This document shows, piece after piece, positions 1 through 12,990 of a DNA stretch of 64,000 nucleotides (positions are counted from its first letter, which is position 1; each line of letters opens with the position of its first letter). Source of the stretch: Cordia subcordata (Eukaryota > Streptophyta > Magnoliopsida > Boraginales > Cordiaceae). The notes below the pieces were generated by a model. That model was not told the DNA's origin and did not search any database. It was given only the letters and a program-made list of their open reading frames with translations. Made by a program: the position numbers and the translations under genes. The DNA is taken from NCBI GenBank assembly GCA_028554755.1, contig JAPTOF010000005.1:20124001-20188000 (forward strand), read 5' to 3'.

Positions 1-1703
1 TTACAATTAAAGCTTATGAATTAGGAGGATTACAAGTTGAAATTAGTGACATTCAATTCCAGTACATTAGGTAGACGGTAAATGAATTTGCTGATTGGGT
101 TGTTAAAAATGTTTTAGTTGACAAATTGACATGTAACTAGATTAAAAATATCCCTCCCCCTCTTGCTACCCCTCGTTGGAAAGATTTAAACCAGACTGGT
201 ATCGAGTGAACTCTATATATAGTAAGTTTTGCTCTCTTTTTTTTTTTTTTCTCTTAATTTTCAATTAAAATACTTTGACATAAAATAAATAAATAAATAA
301 AGCACATGAATTCTCCACCTGTCTCTCTGACCTATCAATTATCCTGGTTTTATCCTCAAAACTCATAACCTATGTCATAATCTTTTAAATAAATTTAAGA
401 TGTTCTGCTTTAAGTATATGGTTACACGCATATATGATGGTCTTCTGTGACATAATATTTACCCACAGACAAAAAAGATCCAACACTTGATAATAAAAAA
501 ACAAAAATAAAAATAATTTTTAAAAAAAGATGCAATTAAGGTAGTGTAGGGCGAATAATGAGGTAAGATAAAGTTCATTTATATGTAGGATCACAATTGA
601 AGCATCATATCAATACTTAACCTTTTTGCTGTCCCCAAATTAAACTCATAACGATAATTTTTGAACCACATTTATATCGTGGATCTAAAAAAATATTTAA
701 AATATTATATGTTTTTAGTATATGGTGACACGTAGATATAACCTTCTATGACAAAATATTTATAAACCGACAAAAAGTTACAAGAACAGACTATTTAGCA
801 ATACTTATTTACCTGTTTATAAATAGACAAATAAAAAGTTGAATTTTCCTATTTTTATGATAGTGCTTATTTTGAATTTTTATAACCATTTTTTTTAATA
901 AAATAATTAATGGGGGATTATTTTTTATTTACGATAGTAATATATGATTCTTCGTCTGTTTATGGAGACGAGTTTTTCTCCTCGTGTCTGTTTGGCTATC
1001 TAGACTAAAATATCCCCTTTCATTCTCAAAACACGTAACGTTAGCTTATGAACTACTTTGATATAATATGATATTAGCATGCGACCTACGCAATAGGTTT
1101 AATTGGATGTTAATTCGATGAGATAAATAAATTCTCCGTAGGATTACAATAAATTAGCTGAAGCATATGAATATTTTTCCTGTCTGTTTGACTCTCTAAG
1201 GCGGTGGAGTAGCTTTAATCCCTGAAACCAATTAGGGCACCTTTTGTCCCCCCAAAAACGAAGCCAATCAAGATAAACAAAGATTTGTAATCTTTTGATG
1301 TTGTTTCTTTACTAGACAAATTCTTGATAGCAGACAGGTTAAAGACTCCCCATCATCAACCATGCATTTCCATCCGATAAAAACAATAAATCATTCAAAC
1401 AGAAACGATAAGAAAGCACATGCCTTAGAGTTACCACCTCGTCTAAAAGTTTAAGATTGTAGAGAGGATATTGGTTTATTTATTTATTATGTTGATACGC
1501 TCCCTCACCTGCAGCGTAATTTTTTTAAAACTTGCACGTGAATAATTTAATATATTCAACTATCAAAGATAAAAACAATAGATAAAAACAAAAAATCATT
1601 CAAACAGAAAAGATAAGAAAGCATGTCTTAGAGTTACCACCTTTAGAGAAAGATAATAAAGCATGTCTTAGAGTTATTACCTTTAGAACTTGCATGTAGA
1701 CAA

Positions 1704-1750
<47 letters not shown>

Positions 1751-2893
1751 AAATGAATATAGCGGTAAGGATTGAATCTGGGCCGTTTGACTTCCAGGCT
1801 TTGGTAACATCTTAGAGTAACCACCTCATCTAAAAGTTTAAACTTGTAGAGAGAATGTTAGTTTATTTATTTATTATGTTAACAACATGTTCTTTAGTTT
1901 GTTCTAACTTTTTTCATAATCAAAATCATAATAGATTCGCTTCAATAATACGAAATTCAAGTCGTAACGGTGCGCCTTAACACGTATGACAATAATCTAG
2001 CCAAGGGTTGAGAAAATATTTGTGATGATAAGGCATAAATTTGAACTCTCTTAACTTTTTGTTTGTAACAAGTTATTAACCGGTCGATTATTTTATGTGC
2101 CAGACCAATTCTAGTTATTATTCTGCCGAGTATTTCACGTACTAGACAAGTTCTAACTTACATAATGCTAATTGTAGCAGACTACTCGAGATCACGTTAA
2201 TGGAGGGATCTAAGCTTTCGACCATCTAAACGTGGCGTATTGACCAACCAAGCATACATGTCACGATTTGAAATCATCATGAAGAAGCGTGCCAATAAGT
2301 TGTTTTCGTTGGCTTATCTTGTTCTAGATATGTTCATCACCAGCAGGCAAAATGCAACTTTTCAGGGAATTGCTTTCTTTTTTTCACCCAAAGAGGGAAA
2401 AGAAAGGAAAAGAAAAGATAAAGGACGTTACTTTATTAATACGTGGGTTGATTATAATCGTTCTATGTGCACACATACAAGTCAATTAGTCAATAAATCG
2501 AGCGATAGGCTTCAATTTGTTCACGTGGGTTTCTCATGAAAATGACCAAGGTCAATTTCTCAAAGAGTAAAATGCGTATTATTTTTTGTAATTTGTTAAA
2601 TCAGTTATTAATTATTTGTCTTCTATTTTTCAAAACTTGTCTGACGATCCTTTTTGGTAATTTTTCAAAGTTATATATAACAACCTTCTATTACATTTTT
2701 CTTGTCCAATTTAACAAAGGGGTGTGTATACATATTACACCCACATCGTGTGCAAATTCATGGATGCAAGTTTGAGTGAAATAGTTATAAATTTAGACAA
2801 AAATGCCCCTATGTATTTATGAATAGTTAGTTATTTAACCTGCTATTATTTTCTCAGTGAGTTTCTTCCCCTTATATGATGGTCTTCTATCTA
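1..2893. other. Gene-free AT-rich flank
   Basis: I see no supportable gene here. The stretch is AT-rich with many in-frame stops; the two short open frames at 2240-2775 show no recognisable domain, splice context or codon pattern. It contains a long TA microsatellite (about 1710-1747). A short direct repeat built on 'gagttaccacct' recurs near 1428, 1630 and 1817, which suggests old local duplication. The segment around 1765-1810 looks faintly like a tRNA-derived repeat read on the minus strand, but it is too decayed to call. Confidence 0.5.
1710..1747. repeat. (TA)n microsatellite
   Basis: About 19 uninterrupted TA units within a TA-rich non-coding region. Confidence 0.95.
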
Positions 2894-3768
2894 TCTCTCT
2901 CTATATATAAAAGTTAAACCCAAAGAAACTTAAAGAAGAGTGTTATATTAACACCCATTTATTTGCCAAGTTATCATAAATTCTATTTTTAAAATTATTA
3001 TATTATTATAAATTTATATATTATTGTGTTTAATTATATTTATGCACCACTTCCCAACCTCATCATTATAATGGAATTACAAAATATTTAATTACATTTA
3101 TGCACTACCTATATATATATTTTTAATGAGTTTAAAGTAATAAAGTCCAAAAAACTCATTAAATTTATTAATTTATGCATCATATCCTAATTAAAAAATA
3201 AAAATAAGAATAAAAAAGCACTAGAATTAATTTTTATAGATATTTAGAATTAATTAAAAAACACAAAAATCTAAAAACAATAAAAAAAATCACATCTATA
3301 AAAAAAAGTTAAACCCAAAGGAGCTCAAAGAAGTGTGTCATATCAGCATCCATCTCTTTGCCAATTTATCATAAATTCTACTTTTAATATTATTACATTA
3401 TTATAAATCTATATATTATAGTGTTTAATTACATTTATGCACCATTTCTTAACCTCATCATTGCAATGGAATTACAAGATATTTAATTATATTTATGCAC
3501 CACCTATATATTTCTTTTCAATGAGTTTAAAGTAATAAAGTCTAAAAAAACTTATTAATTTAATTAATTTATGCATCATATTCTAATTAAAAAATAAAAA
3601 TAGGAATAAAAAAGCACTAGAATTAATTTTATAGATATTTAGAAATAATTAAAAAAACACACGAAAATCTAAGAGCAATAAAAAATTATATCTATAAATA
3701 TTTAAAAAACTAAAAAACACACAGAATCTAAATAAGCTCGTGTAAAGCACGGGGTATGAAAACACTAG
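2894..3768 (+). mobile_element. Non-autonomous Helitron-like element
   Basis: The left end starts TCTCTCTCTATATATAAAAG directly after an A. The right end is a short GC hairpin (CTCGTG at 3737-3742 pairs with CACGGG at 3748-3753), then an AT-rich spacer and CTAG at 3765-3768, followed by T. A 5' TC, a subterminal 3' hairpin, a CTRR end and insertion between A and T are the known Helitron hallmarks. There are no terminal inverted repeats and no target duplication. The inside is two diverged direct copies of a roughly 400 bp unit (from 2908 and from about 3306, both opening AAAGTTAAACCCAAAG). No Rep/helicase coding is visible, so mobility would depend on another element. Confidence 0.65.
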
Positions 3769-6700
3769 TTATAATAAGTTTTGTTGGCAAAGTCACAAAA
3801 TTAACAATAGTGATCAAGTAATATGTCTCTCACTTTTAGTGTAAGTAGATCAAGGGATTAGATCCTGTTAGTTGCAATGTAATCGGCCTTTAGTTTCTAT
3901 TAAAGTGCAAAAAAAAAAAAAGTTACAAAATTAACAAAAAAGTAGGCAAGTTTGCCACTTTTGACAAATACAAGGATGTTTTTAAGTACAGTTCATAAGT
4001 TAGTAAGCTAAGTTTTTAATTAAACGAAATAAAGGGGAACAATGTGTGTACCATCTTTTTCTCAAAATATTAGTAATTAATGAGTTGACTTCGATTAATC
4101 AAAAACCACAACTACTTTTGGTGATGCACTACTAGATCTCTGTGGTTGACCTATTACAACTTTTTAGTCTCTGCCTTTGACATTCGTGATGCCTAAGAAT
4201 TTTTACCTTATCAGGAAGCTTGGTGTCGCGTTTGTATTAGCTGTTTCATATTTCAAATCTTCTTCCTCCCCCACTATGTACGTGTTTGTGATCTCATCAG
4301 AATAAAGATCCAATTGTAGCATTTCCTTTGTCGGACTAATAGCTCATCATCTACGTGCTAACGTGAATGAGATGTTGTTGTTGTTGTTGAGACGAATAAA
4401 GATACAAGAGATGAAGAACATAATCAAGATTACCGATTCTTATAATCCTCGTTAATCAAACAAATATTATTTTCTGGGACAAAATTTGGATATTTTATGA
4501 ATAAAAAGTCAAGTAAATTTGGGCAAAAATTATTGGGGTGTGTGGAGCTTGTTTCATCCGTCATTTTTGCATGACTAATGACGGGTGTACACTACAGGTA
4601 GCGGGAGTTGCACTTTTTATTGATCAGAGAATATTTTTACGAAAATTCTCTAACATTTTCTTAATTTGACTTAGGAAAGTGGAAAACTACTCAGATTTTT
4701 CTCACAAATTTTAATTTCTACAACAGTATACTAGCTAATTTTAGTTCCTAATGCAGGTTATCGCTCGTAATTTGTCTAATTAGCTAATCATTATTTGTGT
4801 TTCTAAATTTACCATATTATCCCCATCTTCCCTAAGAGTGAGGTCCTGCATTCAAATTTCATGGGGGACGGAGCGTGGGGGATTTAAAAAATAATAATAT
4901 AATAATAATAACTTGCCATATTATCCCCTTGTGGCTTTAAAAAAATGGCATATTATCTTGTTGTGGTTTATTTAATTAGTTGATTATATATTGTAATTTG
5001 TCTGTTTGGCTGATTATCCTAATATATTTTTAAAACTTATCATATTAATCCTCTAAAAGTGTTACAATTGTCTTTTTTTATTATTATCTAAACATCTTCA
5101 GCTGAAAATAACGTTATCTTTATGAAAAATTTATAGCAAATTACAAGGTTAACTCTTATATGTGCAAAAAAATATAGCAGCCAATAAATTAATTTAGACG
5201 AAAAATACTAAGGTAAGAAATTATGTACTAACAAATAAATTTTGAAACACGTGCACAAATCAAAAGGGGTAACACACATTTTAGCCTTTCTAAAATTATC
5301 ATGACCCCTTTGCATATAAAATTCTAACATACACGCACATGATGCGACAAAGTATTATATTTTCCCTATCCAATAATATTTAATTACTTCCTAGGCTATT
5401 CATGGAATCATCTCATTTCCCAAAAAGAACCCTGGGGTAGTCTCTGTCTCTCTCTATCTCTATATATATGAATGAGAGATCACCATACCAGATGCAGATA
5501 TTCATCATATGCCCCCACCTGATAATAACAAAACGCCAAACACCACCAACACAAAAAGCAAACAAAGATAAATAAAAACATCCAAAGAGCTGGTCTTCAC
5601 GTTATTAGAGAGCTAATAATGTGCTTAATTGTGCTCTTAGCTCTACCTACTCGGTAACATTTTACAGACCACAACGTTTGCTTGCGTTGACCTGATCTCT
5701 CCATATGTCGCCCTGTCTCTTCAAGTCCCGCTATGCAAGAAATCTGTACATAGAAATAACAACTTTTGCGTGGTCATCAAGACTCGACACAATCAGGTAT
5801 GTGACTAGCAGATATTCAATTTAGTTGGATGAGTAAATTTTTGATCTTCTCATAACGTTATTATAATGTCAAATATCGTTTGCAAATAGACATGTAATGT
5901 TTCGTTGCTTATTACCTATTGCATTTTTTACGAATAAATATCAATAGTTAAAAACCATGCATGAAAATGAATTAATATATTACTATAAATTGTTGAAAAA
6001 ACTAGAAACTATGACGAACATTTAACAAAAAAAATACACACAACTTAAGAATTTCAATAGTTAGATCAGAGTGTAGCCAAAAGTTTTAGTTTTGCATGTA
6101 TATATGTATGTATATCTATATATACGTATATATATATATACATATATATATGCCAAAATATTTTTTTTCTTTTTAAATTTTCAGGTTTAGTTTTGCTATA
6201 TGCTCAAAATGTTGCAGTGTTAGACGAGGAGATTTGTACGTTGATTAATGTATATATTAATTACTTAAGCCATGGGCCAATACTAGTCGTCCTTTAACCT
6301 AGTCGAACTAGAAAACCGTTTCTTTTCCTTTTTTTTCTTTTTTGAAGTATGTGTAGTTGTCAAAGATTGACGTGGACCCAAAAGTCTACTCCGTTGGGCC
6401 CAATCATCAAATCGAACTAAAAGCAGACCGTTACTTTGTGTCCTTAACGAGGATATTAGATCCTTAACACGAGAATCTATAATATCTATCACCCATAGAA
6501 AAAGTGTTCAGGTTTATAAGCAAGTTTTGTGGGTTTAATTTATAATTTGAATTAACAATATGCATTTTGAAATAATTGATTTGAAGTGTAATTAAGTAGT
6601 TACTATTTTATGCTTATTAACGCTAAACTTGCTTGTAGGTTTAGGGCCTGTTCCGCGCAATTAATATATTAGATAGTGAATAGTTGTTTGAGTAGTAGAT

Positions 6701-7260
6701 CGTTATTTGGGTAATAAATAGCTGTTGTATTTTAGTAATTAGCAGATAACTGTTTTACAGGCAGATTGTTTTTAGATGTGTTCGATTAAACTAGCTGTAA
6801 GATTAGCTAGTTAATGCAAAATGACAAAAAAATACATTGATATCACGTCATTATTATTGTTGTTATTGTTGTCGTTGTTGTTATTATTATTATTATAATT
6901 GAAATAATTAAGATAATTTATTTTATAGTTAAAATATATGATTCTTAAAATAATATTTTACTAGGAAAGCATAATAAAATTAATTTTATTAATATTATAG
7001 GCAACTATTTTTCAGATAGAAATATTTTTAATTTATTGAAAATTTATATTTTCAAAGAAAAATAATGAATGAACAAATAAGACTTGTACATTTTTAATAT
7101 ATTTTGATGTGGATAGGATTTCAAATTAATTTTTGTGTTATTTTGTATTTATATTTGTGAAATATTATAAATATATAAAGAGATTGGATAAAGGGTAGAA
7201 TTGCCAAAAAGATACTAGAGAGAGAGTAGTATTCCTTGCCAGAAAAGGATGAAACACTAA
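3769..7260. other. Intergenic, no gene seen
   Basis: The stretch is AT-rich without supportable coding sequence. The minus-strand frame at 6283-6492 is short and low complexity. TA-rich runs lie near 6115-6150 and a GTT/ATT-rich run near 6850-6895. The segment around 4840-4870 has a 'gtcctgcattcaaatttc' string resembling a decayed tRNA-type B box, but not enough for a call. Confidence 0.45.
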
Positions 7261-8302
7261 GGGCTCATTTGATAACGTCATCAAAAATTTTAAAAACAGA
7301 AACTAGAATCATAAACAAAAAATTGTCAACAATAATTAAAAACATAAACTGTAAATGTGTTTGGTTGAATTATAGAATCTATAAACAAAAACCAAAAACA
7401 TGTTTGGTTGTCCGTAATTTACAAATTATTTTTGTCTCTTATTTTTCATTTTAGTATTTTGTATTAAATAGAATACATGAAAATATTTGAGAATATTTGT
7501 AAAATAATAATGAGAATATTTTAAAACTAATTTATTTCCTTTAATATTACAATTTAAAAAAAATAAGTTTAATTATTTTGAAAATATATTCTTATTTTCA
7601 ATTTTTGAATTTTTTAAAAAATAAATTTAATTTATTAATTTATTTTTAAAAATATTTTAATAATTATTTTTAAAAATAATTGTTTTATAATTATTTTCAA
7701 ATTAATTTTAATCTTAATTCTTAAATTTTTTTTAATTTCCTAAAAATAACTATAATTTATTTAAATAATTTTATAGGTATTTTTAATCTATTAAAATTAT
7801 TTTAAAATATTTTAATTTATGAAAATTTTAATTTATTAAAATTGTTTTAATTTATAAAATATTTTTATTTAAAAATATATTCAACATATTTTTAAGTTAT
7901 TAAAATTAATTTTCAAAATAATTTTAATTAATTTTTGAAAATTTATTTTTATAAAACTAATTTTATTTTTTAAAAATATTTTCTAAAATATTTTTAAAAT
8001 AAAATTTTTAATATTTTTAAAAATAATTTTAATTTTAATAATTATTATTTGAAAAATATTAATGAGTTCATATTATTTTTGACAAGATAATTCTAAGAGG
8101 TATTCAGCACGAAGTGAATAAAAGTTTTAAAAACCTGTTGCAACAATATGGGAAAATTACTTTTTCTTGTTTACCAAAGTTGTAAAAATAGTTTATTGGT
8201 TTTTGTTTTCCTAGAAAATGAAAATGGAAAGAATTGAATTGGTTTTCAAATTTTGATCAACAAAAACAGAAATTAGAAACAACAATAATACCAAACGAGC
8301 CA
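7261..8302. mobile_element. Large MITE, PIF/Harbinger-like
   Basis: The ends are inverted copies of each other: GGGCTCATTTGATAACG on the left, and TGGCTCGTTTGGTATTATTG when the right end is read on the minus strand. Beyond these, both ends carry AAAACAGAAAC-like sequence. TAA flanks each end (7258-7260 and 8303-8305), fitting the 3 bp target duplication of PIF/Harbinger and Tourist elements. The roughly 1 kb interior is extremely AT-rich with no transposase frame. The superfamily assignment rests on the target site and the end style, so it is an inference. Confidence 0.6.
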
Positions 8303-9860
8303 TAAACTTTATCTTGAAACATAATATTAACGTTTCATAAACACTACTTGAAATACTATTTGAAATAAGAATACTACTTAAACCACTGTCTTGCCGAACA
8401 ACCAAAATAGGAGGAAATAATATTTTAACCTATTGCCGAACAGTGCTTTAGGGATTCTTGGACTAAAAACATGACATTATTTAGGTGAAAAATATGTAAA
8501 TCATTTGTTTTAAGAATAAGGAGTCAAAAATAAGAATCTAATGATCTGTTCTAAATTTGATTAGTCGAAGTGGACTAAGTTCTTTTGCTAGATAAGTGGA
8601 TTAAGTCGTGTGACATATATATTCATAAACCATTCATTGGATAATGTTACTTAAAAAGTATTCAACTTATAAAAAAAGCAATGTCTAGCTTATTTTGATG
8701 GCTCATATAAAAGAGAGCCATTCAATTGAAAATCAAAATTCAGAATAACACACCAGATTCATCATTATTTCGGCCCCTTAGCCAAAATCACTAAATCAAG
8801 GACAAAGAAATTAAATTATTGTTGACTTAATAATTTGGCATTTAAAAAAAGTTATTTACGTACGTACAATTATTTTACATGCATGTAGAGTTCATATACA
8901 ACGGACATTGTTTGTTGGTAACGTTTTCAAGAAAATTCCATGAAATCAAACATTGTACTTTGGACAAAAGAGAGGCAAATGGAGCATGGAATCCTCTCGT
9001 AGGTTTTTTTGTTCTTTTTTCTGGTCGATCTCGCATGTAGCTCACCTAGACCATTTCTTATGAAATTGTACAAAGTGCATGACTGGCCAAGCTTGCAGAA
9101 ATAAAATTTCAACCATGTAGAGGAACCTGGTAGCTTTAGCTTTAGGTTCACCACCCAAAAACACACACACACACACAGACAAACAGCTTTAGGTTCTGCC
9201 CGAATGAGTTGGGCTCACTTATCAGCTTTTTATGTCAAATAAATCGCCATCGATCAATCAACCCGTCAATCAAATGTCACAACTTATAATTGAGCATTCC
9301 AGCAAAGTAAGTGCAGAATGGAAGATTGCGTTACGGCTGGGTGAAAAATATGGAACGAGGGAAAGGAATTGGCCCATCTTTGGATAAACCGTCGGTGTTT
9401 TCCTGAACTATCCAGAAACTCTTTTGATCGTTCCAATTACACCCGTCACCCGCTCACACGCGGTCGAAGAAAACGCGCAAAACCCACTTTCTACCAAGGG
9501 GACGATTTTTCGATGGGCCGATTCGAAAAATTTTCCCCAAACACCTAATATTTCTCCAGTTTTAACCTTTCGATTCAACCAGAACATATTTTAAAACGTA
9601 TTATCATTTCAAAATGAGACGAGGAATTATCAGCTCCTAGTAATGCACCAAATTGGAAGGATTTGGCCTTGTATTCGATTTTCGAATTTGTCCGATTCTC
9701 ACATACGTAGTTCTTGTACGTATAAGATTTTATGTGTTAGACATGAATTTCTAATTAAGTTGTTGCCCATAAGTGTAATTGGATGCAGAAACGATCGACA
9801 ACTTTTATAGGCTAAGAATGAGCAACATTTCTCAACCCATTAAGCTTTAACTTATTATTA
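8303..9860. other. Intergenic, no gene seen
   Basis: I found no gene. The minus-strand frame at 8927-9172 has no recognisable domain. A short CA repeat occurs near 9162-9176. The base composition is less AT-rich at 9380-9550, but stops interrupt all frames. Confidence 0.45.
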
Positions 9861-10085
9861 TAGTCTTGGATTGACTTTTTTTAAGAAAAAATATTTTTTT
9901 TCTTTAAAAGGTTATATTAAATTTGTAACAACTATTTGATTTGATTTTAAAAAAAAATTAAACTCTAAAAACAGTTCAAATACTGTTTTTTTTTTTAAGT
10001 CAGAATTTTTAATTTTAAAAAAAAATTATTTTAAAAAATTATTAAAAAAATACTTTAAAAAAAAAAACCAATTCAAATGGGCTCT
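9861..10085. mobile_element. Degenerate MITE, same family as 12053-12282
   Basis: It opens with CTTGGATTGACTTTTTTT and closes with AAAACCAATTCAAATGGGCTC, an inverted pair. The interior keeps the order of motifs seen in the better preserved copy at 12053-12282 (AAAAAGTATTTTTTTT, a TTAAATTTG..AACTATTT block, AAACTCTAAAAA, CAAATACTGTTTTTT). The ends are too worn to define a target duplication. Confidence 0.55.
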
Positions 10086-10492
10086 ATAAGCACCTTGTTG
10101 CTTATTTAAACTACAAGGCGCTGAGAAAAAGTCAAGCAAATCGATCCATTAGATTTTTCATGTATATGAACGCTCCACTTGTCTTAGAGTTAAGAGTCCT
10201 ATGATCCAAAAGAGGAAAAAATAAAATAAAATTAGTCTTTCTTGGGACCCCATTTGATCACTCCCAAAAGAAAGAATCGCTTTTTCTTAAAATATATGTG
10301 TTATATTTTATTCACTTTTTGAAGTTATCCTTGTCCCAAAAGGAGAAACGCACAGTTTTAATTAAGAATTTAATTACTTCCCACCAAATTAAAAGTGAAC
10401 GAATCAAACTTTCTTAAATATTTAGGAATCCTTAAAGGAGACTAATAATTTGAGATTGAAGACGTAATTTGTTGGGTTGTGGTTCGAGTGTG

Positions 10493-10964
10493 TAGATGTG
10501 GCAAACAGGTACCCGCGGGTCAACCCAACCCGTTTTATGACGGGTTTGGCATGTTGGCAGGTTGGGTTAACCTATTTAACAGGCGGGTCAAGGGTATTTA
10601 AACCCTAAATCGAGTTTAATGGGTTGGTAGGTTAAGCGGGTTATTATAACGGGTTAGGCAGGTCGTTTTGGTGAGTTCGCGGGTCATTTTTTGCGAGGGT
10701 TCGCAGGTCGTTTTGGCAAGTTAGACGGGTTCATTGGCTGTTTTTGCAAGTTAGGCGAGTTCACGGGCCATTTTGGCTGGTTGCCCGGTCATTTTGACGG
10801 GTTCGTAGGTCACTCGCGGGTTGACCTAACTCGACCTGCCAATTTGGCGAATTGGGTTGGGTCGACTCGTTTGTTTGGCGGGTCATTAAATAATCAACTC
10901 TAACCCTTTTTTTGGCGAGTTAGAAGGGTCAACTCGCAGGTCTCAACCCGTTTTGCCATCTCTA
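10493..10964. mobile_element. hAT-like non-autonomous element
   Basis: The left end is TAGATGTGGCAAACAGGT and the right end, read on the minus strand, is TAGAGATGGCAAAACGGGT: an imperfect terminal inverted repeat. The interior is GC-rich for this window and packed with GGGTT, GGGTC and GACGGG motifs in both orientations. Ends of this kind followed by reiterated GGGT sequence are common in plant hAT elements. I could not find a convincing 8 bp target duplication, so the assignment is tentative. Open frames here reflect the repeat and are not genes. Confidence 0.45.
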
Positions 10965-10979
10965 CTGATACGGAACCCA

Positions 10980-11400
10980 AGCCCATCAAAATTTCAATTA
11001 CGGTATGAGCCTTAGTTATGGTAAGATAGATAGAATAGGAAACTCTTGTCTTAGAAAATAAGGAAGTTTTTCTATAAATAAGACTCTTGCATTGGTTGTG
11101 GGGTGTGTACCTTGCAATAGGCCTAGATTTAGAAAAAGAGCTATTGTAAGAACAGCATGAGGGAGGGTTTAGACTTTTTGGACTACGCAAGAAATCTTAT
11201 TGAGTGTGTAATGTTTCTATTTAGCGGAGTTCTCGTGGACGTAGGCAGATGACCCAACCATGTTTAATTGTGTGTGTTCTTTTCTCATTATTCGTGGAGT
11301 TTTCACGGACATGGTGTAAGAGGGAGGCTTGCAAACTACAATGGGAGACCTAGTTGCTAGCGTTAAGACGCTGGTTGGAGGGTCGCTGCACGCCAGAGAA
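10980..11400 (+). mobile_element. Copia-type LTR remnant upstream of gag fragment
   Basis: A TATA-like stretch (TCTATAAATA at about 11071) is followed by a leader-like region and the string GTGGACGTAGG near 11235, an arrangement common in plant copia LTRs. The block 11240-11300 recurs in diverged form at 12906-12960, on the other side of the gag fragment, as expected of two LTRs flanking internal sequence. Precise LTR ends cannot be fixed. Confidence 0.4.
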
Positions 11401-11904
11401 GCTTTTGGCATCCACCGTTTTCCATTTAGAGGCCTGAGGAGTAAGTTACGTGCGGGTCAGGTCGACTAAAGCTAATAGGTGAAGAAGACAACACCTAAAT
11501 ACAGTAGAGGAATATAGTGCCTCATGTGGTGGCTGTTTGTGGTAAGCTCAAGCAGATCTGACCATTGGTTTTGAGAAGATCTGATGAAGGAGGTGCCTTA
11601 ATCAGGTATGACACGGAGCACAAAAAGAGGTATGGACTAGTGCATGTGATTGGCTGCCACTATGGGATTGATCCAACATGTTACGCACTAGGAATTGTGG
11701 CGCGAGCTTAGTCAAAAGTCAAACAGTGGGTTTTACCAGCTTTGACTAAGGGGTTTTAGGGTTTGACTACGTTGACCGAATCATTCTTCGACGTACTGAA
11801 TTTGTTTTTGGGATTAGTTTTTCCAAATTCTTGCTGGGTTGTTGAGTTTTAGTGAATTTGGTGCGCAGAAGCCATAAGGACAACTTGTACAAAGTTCAAA
11901 ATTT

Positions 11905-12870
11905 CCAATGTTCGATGAGAACATGAGCTTCAACTTGTTGATAAATACTATCGAAGACCTTTTGGTGCAGCAAGGCCTTGTGAAGTGCGAAGAGGTCAAA
12001 CTAGACGAAGTCAACGATAAGAAGTGGAAGTCCCTACAACAAAGAGCTATAAGGGCCTATTTGGATTGGCTTTTTTTTTTAGGAAAAAGTATTTTTTTTT
12101 CCTGCAAAAGTTACATTAAATTTGCAATAACTATTTAATTTGGCTTTCAAAAAAGCTAAAACTCTAAAAAAAGCTCAAATACAGTTTTTTTTAGAAGCCA
12201 GAATTTTCAGCTTCTCCAAAAAAATTATTTTTCAAAAGTTGTTAAAAAAGCGCTTTTAAAAAAAACCAATCCAAACGAGCCCTAAGTACAATTTGGTCAA
12301 CGTTAGCACCACAAATCAAATGTCATGTGATTGATGAGACAATGGTGAGCAGTGTGTTCAAGAAGTTGGAAAACATTTATGAGTCAAAGTCGATCACCAA
12401 CTAATTGTGTTTGAAGACAGAGCTCTACTCGTTCAAGATAGAGGAGGGAACTGCTATCCAAGATCAGATCAACAAGTTCAATGAGCTAGTAGTCAAGTTC
12501 ATAAGCATTGACGAGCTTGACAAAAGAATTACGGATGAAGAACAAGTGCTCGTACTACTATCTTCCTTGCCGAAGTTGTATAAGCCGTTTGCACAATCAA
12601 TTCTCATTGGAAAAAAGACTTTCAAGCTGAACGAAGTGAATGTGCTTTTGAGAGAGAAGGAGAGGATGTTAAAAAGCAGTAGTGCGCCTAGTGGAGATCA
12701 AGCATTAGCCGTTGAAGGTTTGAATTGAGGGAGGAGTTTTGGAAGAGGAAATTCTTACAGAGGTAAATTGAGATTAAAAAGCCGAGTTCGGGATGGAGAA
12801 GATGAGCTGGAGTGCTATTACGGTAGAGAGAAAGGTCATATCCAAACAAGATGTCCTAGATTGAGTGTGT
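11905..12870 (+). pseudogene. Decayed copia retrotransposon gag fragment
   Basis: Translation shows a copia gag-type region: an N-terminal part about a short integrated coat-like domain, a middle matching the UBN2/gag-polypeptide family (LLSSLPKLYKPF; LNEVNVLLREKERM), and a zinc-knuckle remnant near 12815-12860. The knuckle keeps its first Cys, the Gly-His pair and the last Cys but has lost the second Cys. The frame is broken by stops near 12402 and 12726 and by a MITE at 12053-12282. The reading frame lines up on both sides of the MITE once it is ignored. No protease, integrase or reverse transcriptase follows, so this is a dead truncated copy. Confidence 0.75.
12053..12282. mobile_element. 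MITE inserted in copia gag, TAA target duplication
   Basis: This 230 bp element has inverted ends GGGCCTATTTGGATTGGC and, on the minus strand, GGGCTCGTTTGGATTGG. TAA flanks both ends (12050-12052 and 12283-12285). It splits a gag reading frame that continues in phase across it, which fixes both borders. The short TIRs, 3 bp TAA duplication and lack of coding fit Tourist-type (PIF/Harbinger) MITEs. It is the best preserved of several related copies here (9861, 23112 and 25611). Confidence 0.8.
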
Positions 12871-12879
12871 AAATTTTTT

Positions 12880-12990
12880 CCTACTTACATGTGTTTTTAT
12901 GAACGTAGAAAGAGGGCTGAATCACGTTTAGTTGTGTGTGTTCTTTTCTCGTTATTTATGCTTTAATTCCCCTACGTGTGTGTAATGCAT
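12880..12990 (+). mobile_element. Second copia LTR fragment
   Basis: The block around 12906-12960 (GTAGAAAGAGGGCTGAATCA..., then TTGTGTGTGTTCTTTTCTCG) resembles 11241-11295 upstream of the gag fragment. It is probably the remains of the 3' LTR, the polymerase region having been deleted. Confidence 0.4.

Noticed and set aside
5440..5800. Possible non-coding RNA or microRNA precursor
   Set aside because: The stretch has transcript-like composition, but I found no match to well-known plant miRNAs and no clear hairpin.
10691..10903. 70-codon Gly/Phe-rich frame
   Set aside because: It comes from reiterated GGGTT-like units of a hAT-like element.
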